Shown here: positions 23,484-38,915 of the stretch, piece after piece | How positions within the stretch are numbered: position 1 is the stretch's first letter | Layout: each line of letters starts with the position of its first letter | Source: Panonychus citri | Lineage: Eukaryota > Arthropoda > Arachnida > Trombidiformes > Tetranychidae | Length of the DNA stretch: 64,000 nucleotides | NCBI RefSeq assembly: GCF_014898815.1 | Contig: NW_026515505.1 | Location: 248,001 to 312,000 of the forward strand | Direction: 5' to 3' | Program-made: the position numbers and the translations under genes | The notes under the pieces: generated by a model | What the model was told of the DNA's origin: nothing | The model's database searches: none | What the model saw: the letters and a program-made list of their open reading frames with translations, nothing else

Positions 23484-26400
23484 GCTCGCTCTGTCAGTCT
23501 ATCTGTCTAAATGAAGTCACTGATCAACATGCTCATGTCAAGGTATAAGATGAGGATAAAGGTAAGAGCGATCAGCCATGCATAGGGATCTACACACTCA
23601 CTCACACACAAGATGATAACTTTTGATGATGATGAAGTATAAAACTGAAACACTAATGAAATGATTGAGGTAATACGAGGCCCACGTTTTTTTTGGTGCA
23701 ATAGGAAAACCTTGGGGTTTGATTGGATGAGGAAAAAATTGTCAGATTTATGCACGAAATGCAGATCACTGTCCGAATAATTCCTTTCAATAGATTAAAC
23801 TTCATCTGTTTATCCCCACCCTCTAACCTACCACTTCACTCTGATCCACCAGTGGTTACAGAATGATAGATATCTACTATTATCATTATGAAATACATTC
23901 TACATGCAATGAGACATTTTCTATTTGTCCCTTGGAATTAAGTGATTTCTTCATTATCAGAGATTAGAAATTCATTATTTGTTTGTTACTTTGCAACTTC
24001 GCAAAAGAACCAAGTGGTCAGTTATCATAGGATTGGTCACTTGGTTACTATCAAACTTCATTTTCAGGGAAACTTTGAGATTGTTTCTTGAGCTAAAAAT
24101 TGACTTATTACAATAGATGAGATCGAATCTCTTTTTCCATTGATCAAACAGGATGATGCTGTAATTTCATCCTATTTGTATTATCATGAGCTGCTCTGAG
24201 TGTTCATGAAGTGTTGATGAAACAAATTACACCTTAAACTTTACTCTCTGTAAACAATTAAATTGATTATAAACCTTAATTAACTCAATCATCTGGAAAA
24301 ATGATTATCATCTGATAAACAATTTACTCTGTTGACAATGAAGCAAAAATTTCAATCACCAATTGAGAAAAGTTTATTCAATCAGATATGATATTAAATG
24401 TTTCATGAATCATGATGAATTTATCTCCAAAAGATCACATGAATCAGCCTCAGATGAACAGTAAACTTCATCTATACTGCTGTGTATACATGATGAATAA
24501 TCACCCTGGTTCTTTACTATTATCATGTATGAGAGAGTAAAAAATTAACTGAAACTCATGAAGTTTATGAAATTTAAACTGGACTACCTGGTGATCACCC
24601 AACCCAAATATCACCTCCAAAAGTTTCATGGTTCTCATTGGGAGTTAATTAAATTAACTTTTTTTCTCCCTAACACTTGATCATCGGTTGGGTTGGGTTC
24701 AGATTAAATCAGTAAATTAATATGATTTAATTAATTGAAAAACAAAACAAAAACCTTACATGGTAATCATCCCATTAATGGAGATTATTATTTCTTGAAT
24801 TTATCAGGAAATCACTTTGAAACTTACCACCAACTCCTTATAACTGATTCTAATATTAATAGTTAATCAAGTGTACAATTTAACTTAATCATAATAATGT
24901 GAAAGTGATTAACTAATAGCTATCAATTAATTACAATCAAATGTTGCACTTAAAATGTAATAATAATAAACAAATTCTGATTCAAAATATCATAATTTTT
25001 TTTCTTGCTCCATGGTGAGATTGAATTTCCCCATGAAATTTATTGTTTTTCTTGTTTTCTAACTCATGTTACAATTTCATCAAATCAATTTGTTCATTAG
25101 TTGATTTCCAGGGTAATTGAGTGATAACTTTTTTCCTCTTTTATCAGAACTTTTTTTTTATATTTATTTCTTCATCATCTAATCAATTGCTACGATTAGA
25201 CAACCTGTTGGGTGCTTGATGATATTAATAATGTGATTATATTGCAATCGTAATGGATGATTACAGTTTTGATTGTGGAATTAAGTTAATCCAGTTTAGA
25301 TTAGAATCTATTTTTGCAATAAAACACAATCGGTGTATGATAAATACTGCAAATAGGATAATCTTATGATATGTATGTACATTAAATCAACTTGGTGACT
25401 TAATTGTTTACAATTGATTTAGATTATCGTTAATATTTCATCAACATTTGCTGTTTAATATTATTACTTTCAAATTTCAATAGCTTGAAAGTACAGTGTA
25501 AATGCTGATGAAACGATTGACCAAAAACTGACCATCAACTGGATTGTATGTATATATATTTATAAATAAATATAAGTTGGATTTAGAGTTTACAATGTTA
25601 ATCTTTTGATGGATTAATAAAACTTTCCTATTGTTGATTGTGACTTTTTCTGTTCTTTATTCAAAAATAATAATCTATGAATTCACTTGCAAATGAGGAT
25701 AAAAATGATCAATGAGTAAACAGGAAGAGGATGTGACAGGCTAAGATGATGATAAGTTAGTGAGTCATGAAAGAGTTGAGTGAGAGGATGAGAAGAGAGA
25801 AAAAAGTTTATCATCTTCCATGATTATCATAATATTCATGAGGATTTTTGTGTCTCTGATGATGAAGATGTAACAAGACGAAGATGAAGATGAAGATGAG
25901 TAAAATTGACAGAAATTTTGATAGAGTGTGAGATGAAGATGAGGATAGAAAAGTAAATAAAAAGATGATGAATAAGATACAAGAATTCAATTTATCATCT
26001 CAATTCATTATCATGGTGATTCTCTCATCTCATGTAATCGTTTTCAATCAACTTGGAAAAAAGGATTCAATATATACTTCTCTCTCTCTCTCTCTCTCTC
26101 TTATTCCGAATCATCATCACAAATCTAATCATCAGTTTTCAGTGAGTTAAAAGTGACCACAAATAGTAAGCAATTCAAATGTAATCATTATGATGTAACC
26201 TAAACATAATCATCATCATCATAATCATAAATAAATGAATTCAATTTGCTTTGCAAATTGTTAATCATGTAAATCATTTTGAAATTGCATTTACATTGAT
26301 TACTACTGAATTATTAATCATCTTCAATGGGTAAAGGAAACACTAATTTAGTTGCAAGAAAAAAAAATTGGAAAGATAATCAATAACTTTTTTTTCTCGC

Positions 26401-29400
26401 TCTGATGATGATTAAGTTAATCAATGACAATTTAGAATTCAAATTTTGATGATAATCAGCATTTCCATCATCATAATCACTCTGTATCGTTTTTTTCCTT
26501 CGTTCTCTGGACATCATCATAATCTTTATGATTTAGATTTCATGTTGATGATGATGAAAGAAAAGGAAGAGGAAAAAAAATCAACATACTAACATAATTT
26601 TCAAATATTATGCCATCATGTTTATCATCATCAACATCATTATCATCACATTTGTCTTCCATCATCATCTCTCTGTCCAAGTGTCAACCTATTTTCCCTT
26701 CTGAATCTAATCATCTCCTTAATCTCATGGGAAAAGCTCAGGTTGAAACTTTTTTTGTTCTAAATTTTTGACAAACTGTTTAATCTCATTGATACAATTT
26801 CTAAGCTAATGTTTTCATCATCATTCATTAATTATATCACAATATGATTATTCATATTTCCATCATCATAACAAGCTCTCTCTCTCTCTCATCATCATCA
26901 TCAAACATTTAAATATCACAACAACAAACTTAATGATCTGAACATTGATGAGAGATAGATTAGTAAATTGTTCATTATAACAAATGATGGCGATGCTGTG
27001 ATCAGGATGAAAGACAAGATTATCATCATCATCATCTGTCCACCATCAAATGTTAACTTGAAATTTTACATGTTCAAACAAAATCAGCATGTTATTAATA
27101 TGTATCATGTTTACATGGAAACTATTATAATATTATGATAACTGATTTATCATGAATTTATCAATTGAAATGATATGTTTAATATTCAGAATCCAAGCAA
27201 ATATATTTTTTTTCTGGCTCATTTGTTATTTATTTTACTTTTTTTTCCTACTCACAATTTGGTTGTTTACATGTAAATATTACATCAATGATCCTAATCA
27301 CTCACCTTGACCTTAGGTAAAAGCTTTACACTGACCCCAACTGTTGCAATAATAATAATATTATCAATACATTTGGAATAAGAAATAAATGATAAACTTG
27401 ATTCTATTAATTGAAAATTCAAATGGTTGTTGATCTGTTTTTAGTGTGATTGGTCATTCCAAATCATTCAACTGACCTCATATTGATTCTCGCATCGTGT
27501 TCACCGACTTTTCATAATAATTTTCATAGACAATCAATTCAATTCCATCATCATCACATCATCCTTCATTCTTCATCATCATGTTGCTAATCCATCAGAA
27601 AGATTCTCTTCCATTTTTCCTCCAGGTATCATTTCCAATCAGTGGTAAAAACTTTTGTCATCATCATCATCATATCACCATGAAACGAAAAGTTCATCTC
27701 CTAGTCACGAAGAAAAAAAAACAACAACAACAAGAGAGAAAAGTTAATCAGAGAATCAATTTTTAAGGAATTAACTTTTTTCGCTCCCAATTTATTGCAA
27801 TCTCATGATTGATATTGCAAAAAGAAACATCAACAATCATCATCATCAATGGAAACTCACTCATCATCATCATCTGTTATCCTTAATCCTCCACAATGAT
27901 ATTTACATTTTCACCGTTTCAAATTACAAGGTAACTGATTAAGACATACACACAAGTAAATTGCATACATAAGCTGATATTGAAAATAATCATTTTTCAT
28001 CCTCATCACCATCAACATCATCATAACAATCAACACAATAACTAACACAACATCCTGATCAATGATTATAATATATATGTTTCCAATATTAATCCCTTTT
28101 GCAGTTTTCAATTTTACTTTCATCATTCAACCAAATCCTATGGTAAAAAAAATATATAAAATAATCAATATCATGATGGTTATAGTGAATTTATCATTCT
28201 CAACCTGTGATCTTGATTCAATAACAGTATCTCTGTGTAATTTAATATATATTGAGGATATTGATGATAGATGAAAATTGTATCAATTATAATGAGAAAA
28301 TGAAACCAACTATTATTATTAAACATCGGAAAGGTTGAGAATGAAATTGAATGGAAAAGCAAAATGAAAATGAAACCATGGACCAGGGAAAATTGTTCAT
28401 TCAATAATCTACACAGACTAAAATGTTACATATATAATATTAATATATATCTATGATTATTATTATTGATAGTTTATTGTGTATTATCATGAGTTACTAG
28501 GGGGTTAGTTTGGATAATCCTCTGAGTAAGGATACAAATATTACATTGGATGTGAAAAAAAACGGTTACTCTCAATTGGGTTTTCAATGTTTTCAACCCA
28601 AGGAACCAGTTAACTTTTATCAGTATTAATATTATCATCGAGTTATTGATGATAATATTTTATCCCTTGGTGATAATCCGATTGGTCACATGGTTATTTT
28701 AACTCCCTAGCATCCTGATCATTTCCACCCTCTTGCTTTTTTTTGTATGTTGAATGGCCTTTAATCCGCCTCTTCCAGTGTAACCCAATACCCTTACCAC
28801 CTCTACCCAATTTTCGTGCTCTCTTAGCATTACAATGGGATGAAACATGTACTTCCTTGTTTTTGGATCATCAATTGTTATTACAATCAATTGATTATCA
28901 ACTGTGATGAAAGATTATCTAATATTTTCAATATTGTTGAATTATCGGATTGAAAAATTTCATCTTCGACTTTTTGTTTGGTTTAATAATGAGAAGAAAC
29001 TTTCCTACTATTCGAGAGTTCGAGGTGAAATGTACAAGAGTAATATCTTGTTGATGCTCTTGTGAGTTTGTCTTCGAATCTTTTTTTGAATTTTCGGATA
29101 ATGAGAAACTTTTTTGCCTCTTTGCTATTCAATTATTAACGAATATACTTTTCCACCCTCAATTTTATATCTTTCCTCTTCTTACCTGGAGCATTAATTT
29201 CCAAGGGAAATCTTTACCTTCCATCATCATTGAGAGATAATAAAATTACCTATGATATTTTTTACTGCATTAAATGATTAGATTTTTGTTTTCTTTTGCG
29301 ATACTGGAAATTACTCATTCTAATAAGTTGAATTGATTGACAATCAACTTAATCATCAACCATTTGCTTCGAGCAATCAACCTAAAAGAATAGAGGGAAA

Positions 29401-32400
29401 ATAATTACAACAATAATGAACAATATGATGAAGATTATATTAATAGTTATAATAATGCTTTGAATTTGTCTCTCAAAAATAAAGAGACAATTACAAGTTC
29501 AGATCGATGAATTTTGGGAGATTTTCTTGTTGATCAATATCATTTGAGTGTAATGAATTTTCTGGTGATGAATTGTTACCAAAGGCTTCTAATTGGTAAG
29601 TTAATTGTTCTAACATGAGTATTAGTTTCATGGTGATCATTAGATATTAATATTTGTTTTGGATTTTCTATTCTTTTGGTTATCGTTTGGTATTGGATTA
29701 ACATGGGAATGAGAAACATGAGTTTGACATTAATTAAGCTTTAGATTAATGATCTCAGATTACAAATGAATATCCAACTCTGAGTTTATTACTAAGCTGA
29801 GAGTTAATCTGAACCAGAATTTACAGAATCACCAAAGTCACGTTTACCTTTAACGTTTCTATTTTTCTCTCTCTCTCTCTTCCTGTTCTCTCCCACAGAT
29901 TACATGATGGATACTTATGAACTTTTCCAAGTTCAAAAGTTGAACTGAAAACCTAATGAAGTTTCAATTTATCAAGTGCTCAATGATTCAGACAATGATC
30001 AACTTACATGTGATTTTCATGGAAACTTTTTTTTCTATTCTAAAATTTTATTCCGTAATTTGTTATCCACTCATGATAAACATTCAGATCGATTGTGAAT
30101 ATTTTTCAATCACATTTTTTTCGGATGTAAGTAGCTGTTGTTGTTGTTTTCTCTATGAGGTGAAAGGTGGAAAATTGAAATAATGTAAGTTATTGAGAAG
30201 TGAAAACATGAACACTGAACTTTTCAGAATAATAAAGTAACAAAATTCTGACAGATTTTCTTGTCATCTCAAGATGATACGAGTCTTATAATAATAAAAG
30301 GAGAAAAAAGTTTTCGAAACTACCTCTCGATTCTCAGGTAAAAAACATTATCTTTCATTAGAACGCAAAGAGAAACAGAAGAAAAGGAAAAAAAATCTCG
30401 AACACAATTTGTCAATAACAGAAATCGAAAACCATCATCATCGTAGAATCAGAATCAGAATCAGAATAGGATAAAGTTAATGTTTCTTTTGGTTCTTATC
30501 CATTGTCAGTGATGGAAAACTTTAAAATTCTATGTTTGTTTTTTCGATGAACATCCAAATGTTCGAGTATTTTTTTCCATTAGCAGAAAAATTTCAAGCT
30601 TATCATCAGAACTATTGAATTTTGTCAACATGGAATCGAAGACGATCAAAATTATCATAAGTATTTGAATCAGCATTTTTTCATTATCAGTTTCGATTTT
30701 TAGAAAGGAAAATCATTACTGTCAACATTTACTTTCCATTAGAACTTTTGTTCTTCGATGAATTTCAAGTTCTTATGATGATTATTTGTAATCTAATTCT
30801 GCTGCTTATTGATCATGTTGAGCAAACAAAAATTCTGGTTTCAATGAATCAGTTAATTTATTGTAATATTTAACTTTCATCGTCATCATTATTATGATTA
30901 AAGTTACAATTAAAGTGTTAATAGTTATTATTATTCATTTGATGTAATACCAGAGCGACAATTATTCAGATTAATTATGGAAATGATTGAAACTTTTTCA
31001 ATAACAATTAGAATATTGTTTCATAGTCTTAATTTTTTTCCATGAATTATGTTACCATGATTCAAACCCTGAATAGAATTACAATTTTTATCATAATTTT
31101 CATAAGTGCCACTTGATGTCTTTTGCATAATCAAAGTTAAACTGTTCATTGATGAGTTTCCATGATGGTGGTGGTAATCAAGATTCTGATGACTATCATG
31201 AATAAATTGGGTGAAAATGTTAAGATTTACAATGTAACAGCTTGAAGTTTATTTGGAAGTTTTCTCATCCAAAGTTTAAGAACTTTTTCTATTGCATTGA
31301 AAAGTTTATCATGAAAATATCATTGATATGAAGGTGGAAAAATTTTCATATATTTTACTCAGAATTTATCTAAAAAAAATAGTCTAAGCTACTTTCTTAT
31401 ACTATTGTCTTGTTATATTCGACTCTTATTTCTATGTTATATCAATAACATGAATTTTCCCTCATCATCATGAATCTTCAATCAAATCCATTTCTAAAGC
31501 GAAAGACTCTATCTCTCTTTCTAACATGATAACTTCATGAAATTCATTCTCTTCTCTGAAAAATCATTTGTCTTCATTTTGTGTCTTTGTCTCTTGCTGA
31601 TATTATTTCAAGTTTACTTTTCGTCATCATGTTTTCAGATTCTTGAATAAATAACATGGTATTTCCAGTTTCAGCTTCAGGGTGGGGGCGAGGAGGATGA
31701 ACGGTTCAAGATTTTGCATTTTCAATTGCATGTGTGTATCTTATTATCATCATGATGATCATCATCATTGTTATTACTACTTTTTTACTCTCTCCCTCTC
31801 TCCTCCTCTCTCATCTTCTCTTGTTGATTTTTTTATATTCAAACTTTTTCTTCTCCTGAAATATTTTACTTGGTAACCAAACAAAATCCTCTTATTGTAA
31901 TATCTTCTTTCATCTTAATGCATGAATCACTTATTTCTTATCTTCTTCCATCCTCATCTTTCACTTATCCACCTTTATCATCATCTTCTTCTTCTCTATC
32001 TTCCTCTCCTTGTCTTTTTTTTATCATCTTTTTTGTCTTCTTTCCCCTTCTTTATTTTTCTGCTGAAGAAAAAACTTTACATTCACATTGAATTTACTCA
32101 ACCAATTTCATTGGAATCAATTTGTGACTCTGTCTCTTTTCCAACCAACTCCCCCACTCTCTCGTCTCCCACTTTGCATAATAATATTTTGTATCATCAT
32201 TTTATCCTCTCCCTCACTTTCTTTATCATCTCATTGTTTTTTTCATCTTCTTCTTGTGTAAATCAAGATAAATCATGTTAACCAACTGAAGTGATATTGA
32301 ATTCAAAGAGAGCCAAGAAAAAAAAGAAACACTGATTTCTGAGTAAATTGTAACAATAAGATGTGACTGAATCAAAGATGATAATAAGATGATCATCAAG

Positions 32401-35400
32401 ATATATTTCATGGTGAAAATACCGATGATATTAATATTGATTGAATCTCTTGAAGATATGAGAAAGTGAAAAACAATGTAGATAAATTGAATTAAATTCT
32501 GAATGCAAATATCATGATTATTAATCTAATTGAATATTATATCATGTTGGAAATATAGTAAAAAGACATGAAGAAATTCATTGTAGAGAGAGAGAGAGAG
32601 AGAGAGTAACTGAATGAAGATAATATCATGAATAATTTCTCAACTATCATGATTTAAATCTTCAATTGATATCTGATACTTTTTCCATGATAGAAAAGTA
32701 GAAAAAGAAAAACTTTCAAAGCAATTTACTGATTTACATGATCATAAAGTGATAATAATACTTAGGTAATTAAATCAAGTTTCAATTGCATCTTGTAAGA
32801 TGATATTCATGACACAATCTCAGAGATTCAGTTTTTTTCATGATACTTTCCAGTTGAATAGGAAAAATTTGCTAATTCAAGTTTGCAAAATAAAAAAGAA
32901 ATATTCAAGTCTTTTCATATCTCTAATTCCATGATAATCACCATGAAGATATGTCCCAGTAAAGAGAGAGATTATTTTTATAGCAATTAGAATGAAAATC
33001 TTGAAATGGTGAATTAAATGTTAATTTAATTTAACTATAAGAATTGATCATCATGGTGAGAGAGAGAGAGAGAGAGAGATCAAAGAAACCATGTGATTTT
33101 GAATACGTAAGAAGATGAAGATGATTTCATCCTTTTCTCTCTCTCTCTCTTTCTCCTCATCCTCTTAACTCTCTCAGTGGGCTACTAATTTGGTCGATAA
33201 GCTTTTTGAATACCTGATCATCGTTCATCCTCATCATCTAGTGATCAGAATAAACTTTTCTTCTTCCTCATCCTTCATCATCTTACCTCTCAAGGAGATA
33301 GTTTTTTTATTATCATTATTATACATCATCTTTATACTTACTCTCAACTTAATCACCATCATCCTCATCATTATTGTTATTAAGTATTTATTAAATTGTT
33401 GTACCAACAGCAACAATTTCAAGTTTTATTTTGCAAAAAAAAGTGTAAGTAAAAATCTCAACGGGATGTCATTGATTAGCTTCCCAAAGTCTATGGGTTG
33501 TGTTGATAAAAAATCATTGAGATGAGGTTGAAGATGAAGATGATGGAAGACAAGACAATTTTTTTCTTTTCACTTTTTTTCCAGTAAAAATCTACACAAT
33601 AATCATATGATTGTTGTTGGTTGTTTCTTAATTGTTTGGGCAAATCACACAGAGATTTTCATAAGACTTTTACCTTCAATCCCTTTTGTGATTTACTTTT
33701 TCATAGAGTGTGAATAACTCAGCTTGAAGCTTTACGATGATTTCATCTTAACTTCATCATCTCATAACTGTAACTATGGTGATGGTGATTATTTTTTTCT
33801 TGTCGACTCTTCATCTGTGTAAAACGGGTGCCCACCCCACCGATGATTCTAAGAAAGACAGAGAGAAAGAGAGTAAGAGTGAGAGAGAGACAGGGTGAGC
33901 TACATGTAGAAATAGGTTATTACATCGTATTCATTGGTAGTCACATTCGGTTTACTATTATTATGTGAGATCTTATGGGATGATGACCAGTGATGAGGAA
34001 GAAGATGAGGAGGATGAGGATGATAGAAATAGAAATTAACCACAGGAGTCTTTTAAATGTCAGTTTTTCACCAAAAAGAAAAAGAATAAAAAAAACATCA
34101 CATAAACAGAATCTTAAGTTATCGTTTTTTTGCTCTTCCTTTGAAGAAAGTGATGCGGATGAAGATGAAGATGATAACTTCAAGGTTAATGTTTTCTGCA
34201 ACTGTACCTGTTTCTTTTACTGTCTCTATGGTAGTTTTATCTTGTCTCTTTCTCCCTTTTCTCAAATACGTGGTGTGATGAGGATGCTAAGAATGTTTTT
34301 AGAATATGAAACTAGTCTTGACCAGAAAATTTTCTTTTCCATTAAATGGAATAGCGAACAAAACTTGAGCACGTTTTTCACCTTTGACGAGATTTTCCTC
34401 TGGCTCATTTATTATCATTTTCCATCATCATTATCATCATAATGGCGGTGAAAGAAAATCTCTGAAGAATAATGATAGAAATTCAGCATTTCACAGAACT
34501 TTTCTCTTTCTTATTCTTCTCATTATTTTTCTATTCTTTTAACACTCTGAATTTCTTTCCATTTGAAACTGTTAATTGTCTTCTCTGTAACTCTCATGAA
34601 GTTTACGAATTTTTTGCCTTCTAATGCTTTTTTTATGGCTATGAAATTTTCTACATCAAAACTCATCACTCATCTAACATAATCTTCAATCAGCTGATTG
34701 TTGATTAGCTTGTTTTTGGTTATAATCTTCTCATTCGTGAGAGGGTTTGGTCAATGTTTAGCTTCCTGAATTCAGGATTATAATAGAGGTGAAGATGAGG
34801 ATGATAAGTAATGTTTATATTGTGAATTCAAGGTATGGGGAAGACAAGGTGAAAAAGATACAGAGGAAAAAAATTGAATGATGATAAAGACGTGAGATGA
34901 CTCAATGGGATCTATTATTTAGATGCATTAAAAATCAGATAACCTTGCGGGCTTATCCATCAGAGGAGATAACATGAAGATAGCGAAATTGAGAGAGCAC
35001 AATGAGAGAGAGAGAGAGAGAGAAAATGATGATCAAGAACCAGAGAAACTTAGATACCTTTATCATAATCATTTTCCTCGTTATCTTTTGCATGTTTCTT
35101 ATGATCGACTACTCGTTTTATTGGAAATAAGTGAAAAAAAACTAGATGGAGATGAAATTTGCGGTCAAGGTGGACTCATATTCGGACCTAATTCAGTAAA
35201 CATCATCACCACTTCATTCATTAATGATAATATCGCAATTACCCTGTGGCATTATTGATGATAATCATCATTTAATACTCACCATTACCTCATGTTTGTG
35301 ATTGGAATCTTATCATCATGATGACAATCGGGAATGAGTATGATAGCTTTTTCCATCATCTATTAGTGTATGCTCGTTCTGATGATAATTTTGTTTACTT

Positions 35401-38400
35401 GAATAAATATGAAGCTTCAATTACAGAATTAGATATTAGTCAATTATGTATGCAAATCGATAGACAATGTCATTCATCATCATCACTATTTATGATTATT
35501 ATTACTCAAATTACTTAATTATCATGATAATTAAGTGAAAATGGTAAAGTAGGAAAAAAGTTTGTGGTTATCTGATGGGAAAATATTCAATTTGATCAAC
35601 AATTTAGTAGTTTTTACCAAAGCAATTAGTTGATTCTAATTATTAGCTAATTAACTCACACTTTTCATGTTACATTATATCAATATTTTTGTCTTTCTTC
35701 CCATGGAAAATTAAAACTTATTCAATTTCATGGTTACAGCTCAGGGTATTCATCGTATTCAGTTCATGGATCCAATTTCACCATGATAACTTTCAGAGTT
35801 TAGGATCAACCTTTTAGCATTTGAATCGGAAACTTTTTCCAATCTAATTTTTTTATCTCTAATCAATTGCTAATCTTTGATTCATCTTTATCTTCACCTT
35901 ATCGTTTGAATCTTATCTGAACTTTGCTGGTTATTATTTATCACTGAGATTATCTTAATACTTATCTTGATATATTTTCCACAATCATGGTCACCATCAT
36001 TATCTTATCATGAAAATTGAGCTCAAATTTTGATGAATTAATTGGTTATCATCCATCAGAGGAAAAAGCAAACTCATTTCCAGGTAAAGGTAAACACTAC
36101 AAATGATGATGATGATTTTATCATCTTATTTATGTGAGTATATTATCATCTCAACAATCAAGATTAATCTTAATCTGATCCGCTTTCATTTTTTATATCT
36201 TGATGAAAGATTTCAAATTGATTAACATGATAAACTGAGAGTTAATTACTCCAATCAAAGATAATTGATTTTGAATGGTTACAAAAAAAGGTTAATCTAA
36301 TTAATTGTTAACAAAAAGGTTTCCTCGTCTAAATATGATGTTGATTAAAAATCGTTAATCGGATAAAATGTTTCAGCAATTAAGGATCTTTGATGAAACC
36401 TTAATTATGATTAATTATTTCTAGTTAACTGTAAACAATTAAGATGATGAAATGTGTGAATACATTGAAAGATGAGGATGGAGAGAGAATTTAGATTTTT
36501 TTCTTCGTTCTCTTTATTTACTATCATTTTTTGTTCTAGGAAGAGAAAATTTTTCATCTACTTGATCGTTAATCAACATTTTCTTTTAAATTAATTGATT
36601 AAAATGAGAGTTCATCAACTGAATTTCAAGGTAATCATCATGATAATTTCATTAAAATGCTCATCTATTAGCATGATAAGAGTTTCAATGATTCATGAGA
36701 TGAAAATTGCAAATTATTTACAATTAATTTCGGTTGACATTTGATTTTTTTTTACTCACAATAATTTATTGTTAATATTTTATGTATACATAGTATATTA
36801 GCCCTTAGGCTATTTTGAGTTTACATCACTGAATTTGAATCGATTCCTAATTTTGTTTCAAATGTACAATAATTTCATGGTAAAAGTAGCAAATCACCAT
36901 TGATATTTACGTAGAATGCGATATTGATAATATCAATTTAGATGGAAAATGATTCATCTATTGATAGATGATATTATCTTGAGTCAATTGGATGAGGATA
37001 AATTCTGGATTTACCATAAAGATGGATAATTTGAAGTGGTTGGATTAATATACTAATGTTTTCATTAGATAAACAATAAACATTGGAATCAATTTTTCCT
37101 TTTTCTTTGAGTTCGAACAAATTTATCGCTTTGATGAAGGATCAGGATGCTGGGTGTTTCTTTTCAAGAGCATTTTTAATGATGGATGCACAGGGTCCTC
37201 TCTCTATCTCTCTGTCACCCCTGAGGCGTTTCCAGTGGGGGTTATGATAGAGGTGAATGGATAATGAGGATGGAGACGAATATGAATCTCTCCCTTTCTC
37301 TCTCTCTCTCTCTCTCCTCTCCTCTTCTTCTTCCTCATTCTCTTTGTAATGTTGAATTTGGCGAAAGCATTTTCTGGTTACCGTAAGTTAAACAGTTAAA
37401 TAAGTAAACAAGAAGATGATGTATTCAAGTGACACTTTTCCTTTTCATCTTCCTCTCATCTTTTGGCTTCACTTGATACGATTTTAAGGGGATAAAGTTG
37501 AAGATGATGAAGGAAGATGGTTAAAAGTGATGATAACCTCATGTCTTGTTATAAGGGTAAATGCTTACACAGTTTTTGCATCTTCTTCTTCATCACCATT
37601 CTCATCCTCATCTTGTTCATTATCTTCTTACCCAATATCAAAAGCTTTTAACCAAATTAAAATAGACATTCAATCCCAAAGACTGATTGTCAATCGTCTC
37701 TCTCCCCCCTTTTATCATTATCTTCCTCATCTCTCTTATCCAATTTTTTTCTTCTCCTTCTTTTCTTTATCATAATCTTCATCTTCCTTATCATCCTTGT
37801 TATTGAGGTTAATTTACGTTTTTTTCTTTGTCAATGAATATCAACTCATCTTCATCATCCCTATTATATGATATTAATAACGATAAAAAGTAATAACAAT
37901 AACAATAAAAATAATCAACATAATGAATAGTAAACTTTTCATCTTTATCATCCTCTTGGTCAATCCTCTTATTCATCATCTTCTTATCATCTTAAGTATC
38001 TCTCTTTTTCCGTAAAAAAAACCATATCATTATTATTAAGATGATGAAGAAAAAAAATCAACTGAGACACAATGATAATGATGCTAGATAATTATGGTTA
38101 TCTTAATGATAATTGTGATGATAATGAATGATTATAATGATAATATGATATTCAGGAGCAGCATGATAAGTTTAGCTTGAGATTGTGAGTAAAGTTTCAT
38201 TTGGTCATTGAAATGATATCATTATTATCGAGTAACTATCATTACAATTAAATGGAATGAGAAAACGTTTCCTTTTAAAGGTAATCATATGAACTTCATA
38301 ATTGTAACAATTACTTTTCTCATAGGGCTGGACATTGAATTCCATCATCTTGACCACCCTCATCTCAACCTATGGTAAGGATTTCAGTTCCATAGAAACT

Positions 38401-38901
38401 GTATCAATCTCTCTCGCCCTCTCTCTTTCTCAAAGAAAATTCCAACAATAGAACTTTTTTCCTCTTCGATTTTCACCTTGATAGCTTTTCTTGTATTTTA
38501 ATTACACTCAAATTCATCCAAAGGAAATATTACAATCAATTCCATCATGATAATTGATTGTAGAAAAAGATAATTATTCGGTTTGTTATGGAAATATGAA
38601 AACATTTTCCATACTAGTGTAATAATAGTATATTTAATAGTTTTGATGGGTCAAACTGACCAGTTGAATGGATTGACCTCTGGAAATTGTTGTTTATAAA
38701 TCAGATTTAAGGTAAACTATTGATTGGAAATAAATTTACTAGACATGAATTGAGATTGGGAGATAATCATTGAGATGATAATAATGGGTAAAGTAATGAT
38801 AACATTATTTCAAGATTAAGAATGAAAATGGTCAAGATAAAAGGTAAAGATTAAGGTGTAAGGGTCAGTATCGTAAAAGATAAAAAGGTTTGTCGGTATC
38901 A

Positions 38902-38913
38902 CCCAGTCAACAG
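38902..38913 (+). repeat. Left terminal inverted repeat of the CACTA-like element
   Basis: CCCAGTCAACAG, matching 48277-48288 in inverted orientation and preceded by the CA target duplication. Confidence 0.85.
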
Positions 38914-38915
38914 GT

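Larger units (their letters stand above)
10474..38899. other. Host DNA without a recognisable gene (28 kb)
   Basis: Both strands were read for protein-like frames. The short open frames here are low-complexity (His/Ser/Ile/Phe-rich, made of TCATCATC or (TC)n words) and carry no recognisable domain. The stretch contains long (TC)n and shorter (GA)n microsatellites, abundant TGATGATG/TCATGATG words, a recurring TTCCACCCTC word and a few GC-richer islets (near 21483, 28725, 31681 and 37190). No tRNA, rRNA or transposon end was recognised. It could be intergenic DNA or one or more long introns, and the sequence alone does not decide. Confidence 0.6.

Noticed and set aside
31870..32281. Overlapping 73- and 119-codon frames rich in Ser/Phe/Leu
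   Set aside because: Translations of TC- and TCATC-rich low-complexity DNA, present in two frames at once and without domain features.
33190..34442. Several overlapping 60-150-codon frames on both strands
   Set aside because: Composition follows the simple-sequence DNA (Ile/Met/Ser/Phe), and sense and antisense frames are equally open. There are no conserved motifs.
34974..35258. 94-codon frame starting MKIAKLREHNERERERE
   Set aside because: The RERERE part is a (GA)n microsatellite and the remainder has no recognisable family; it is not supported as a gene.
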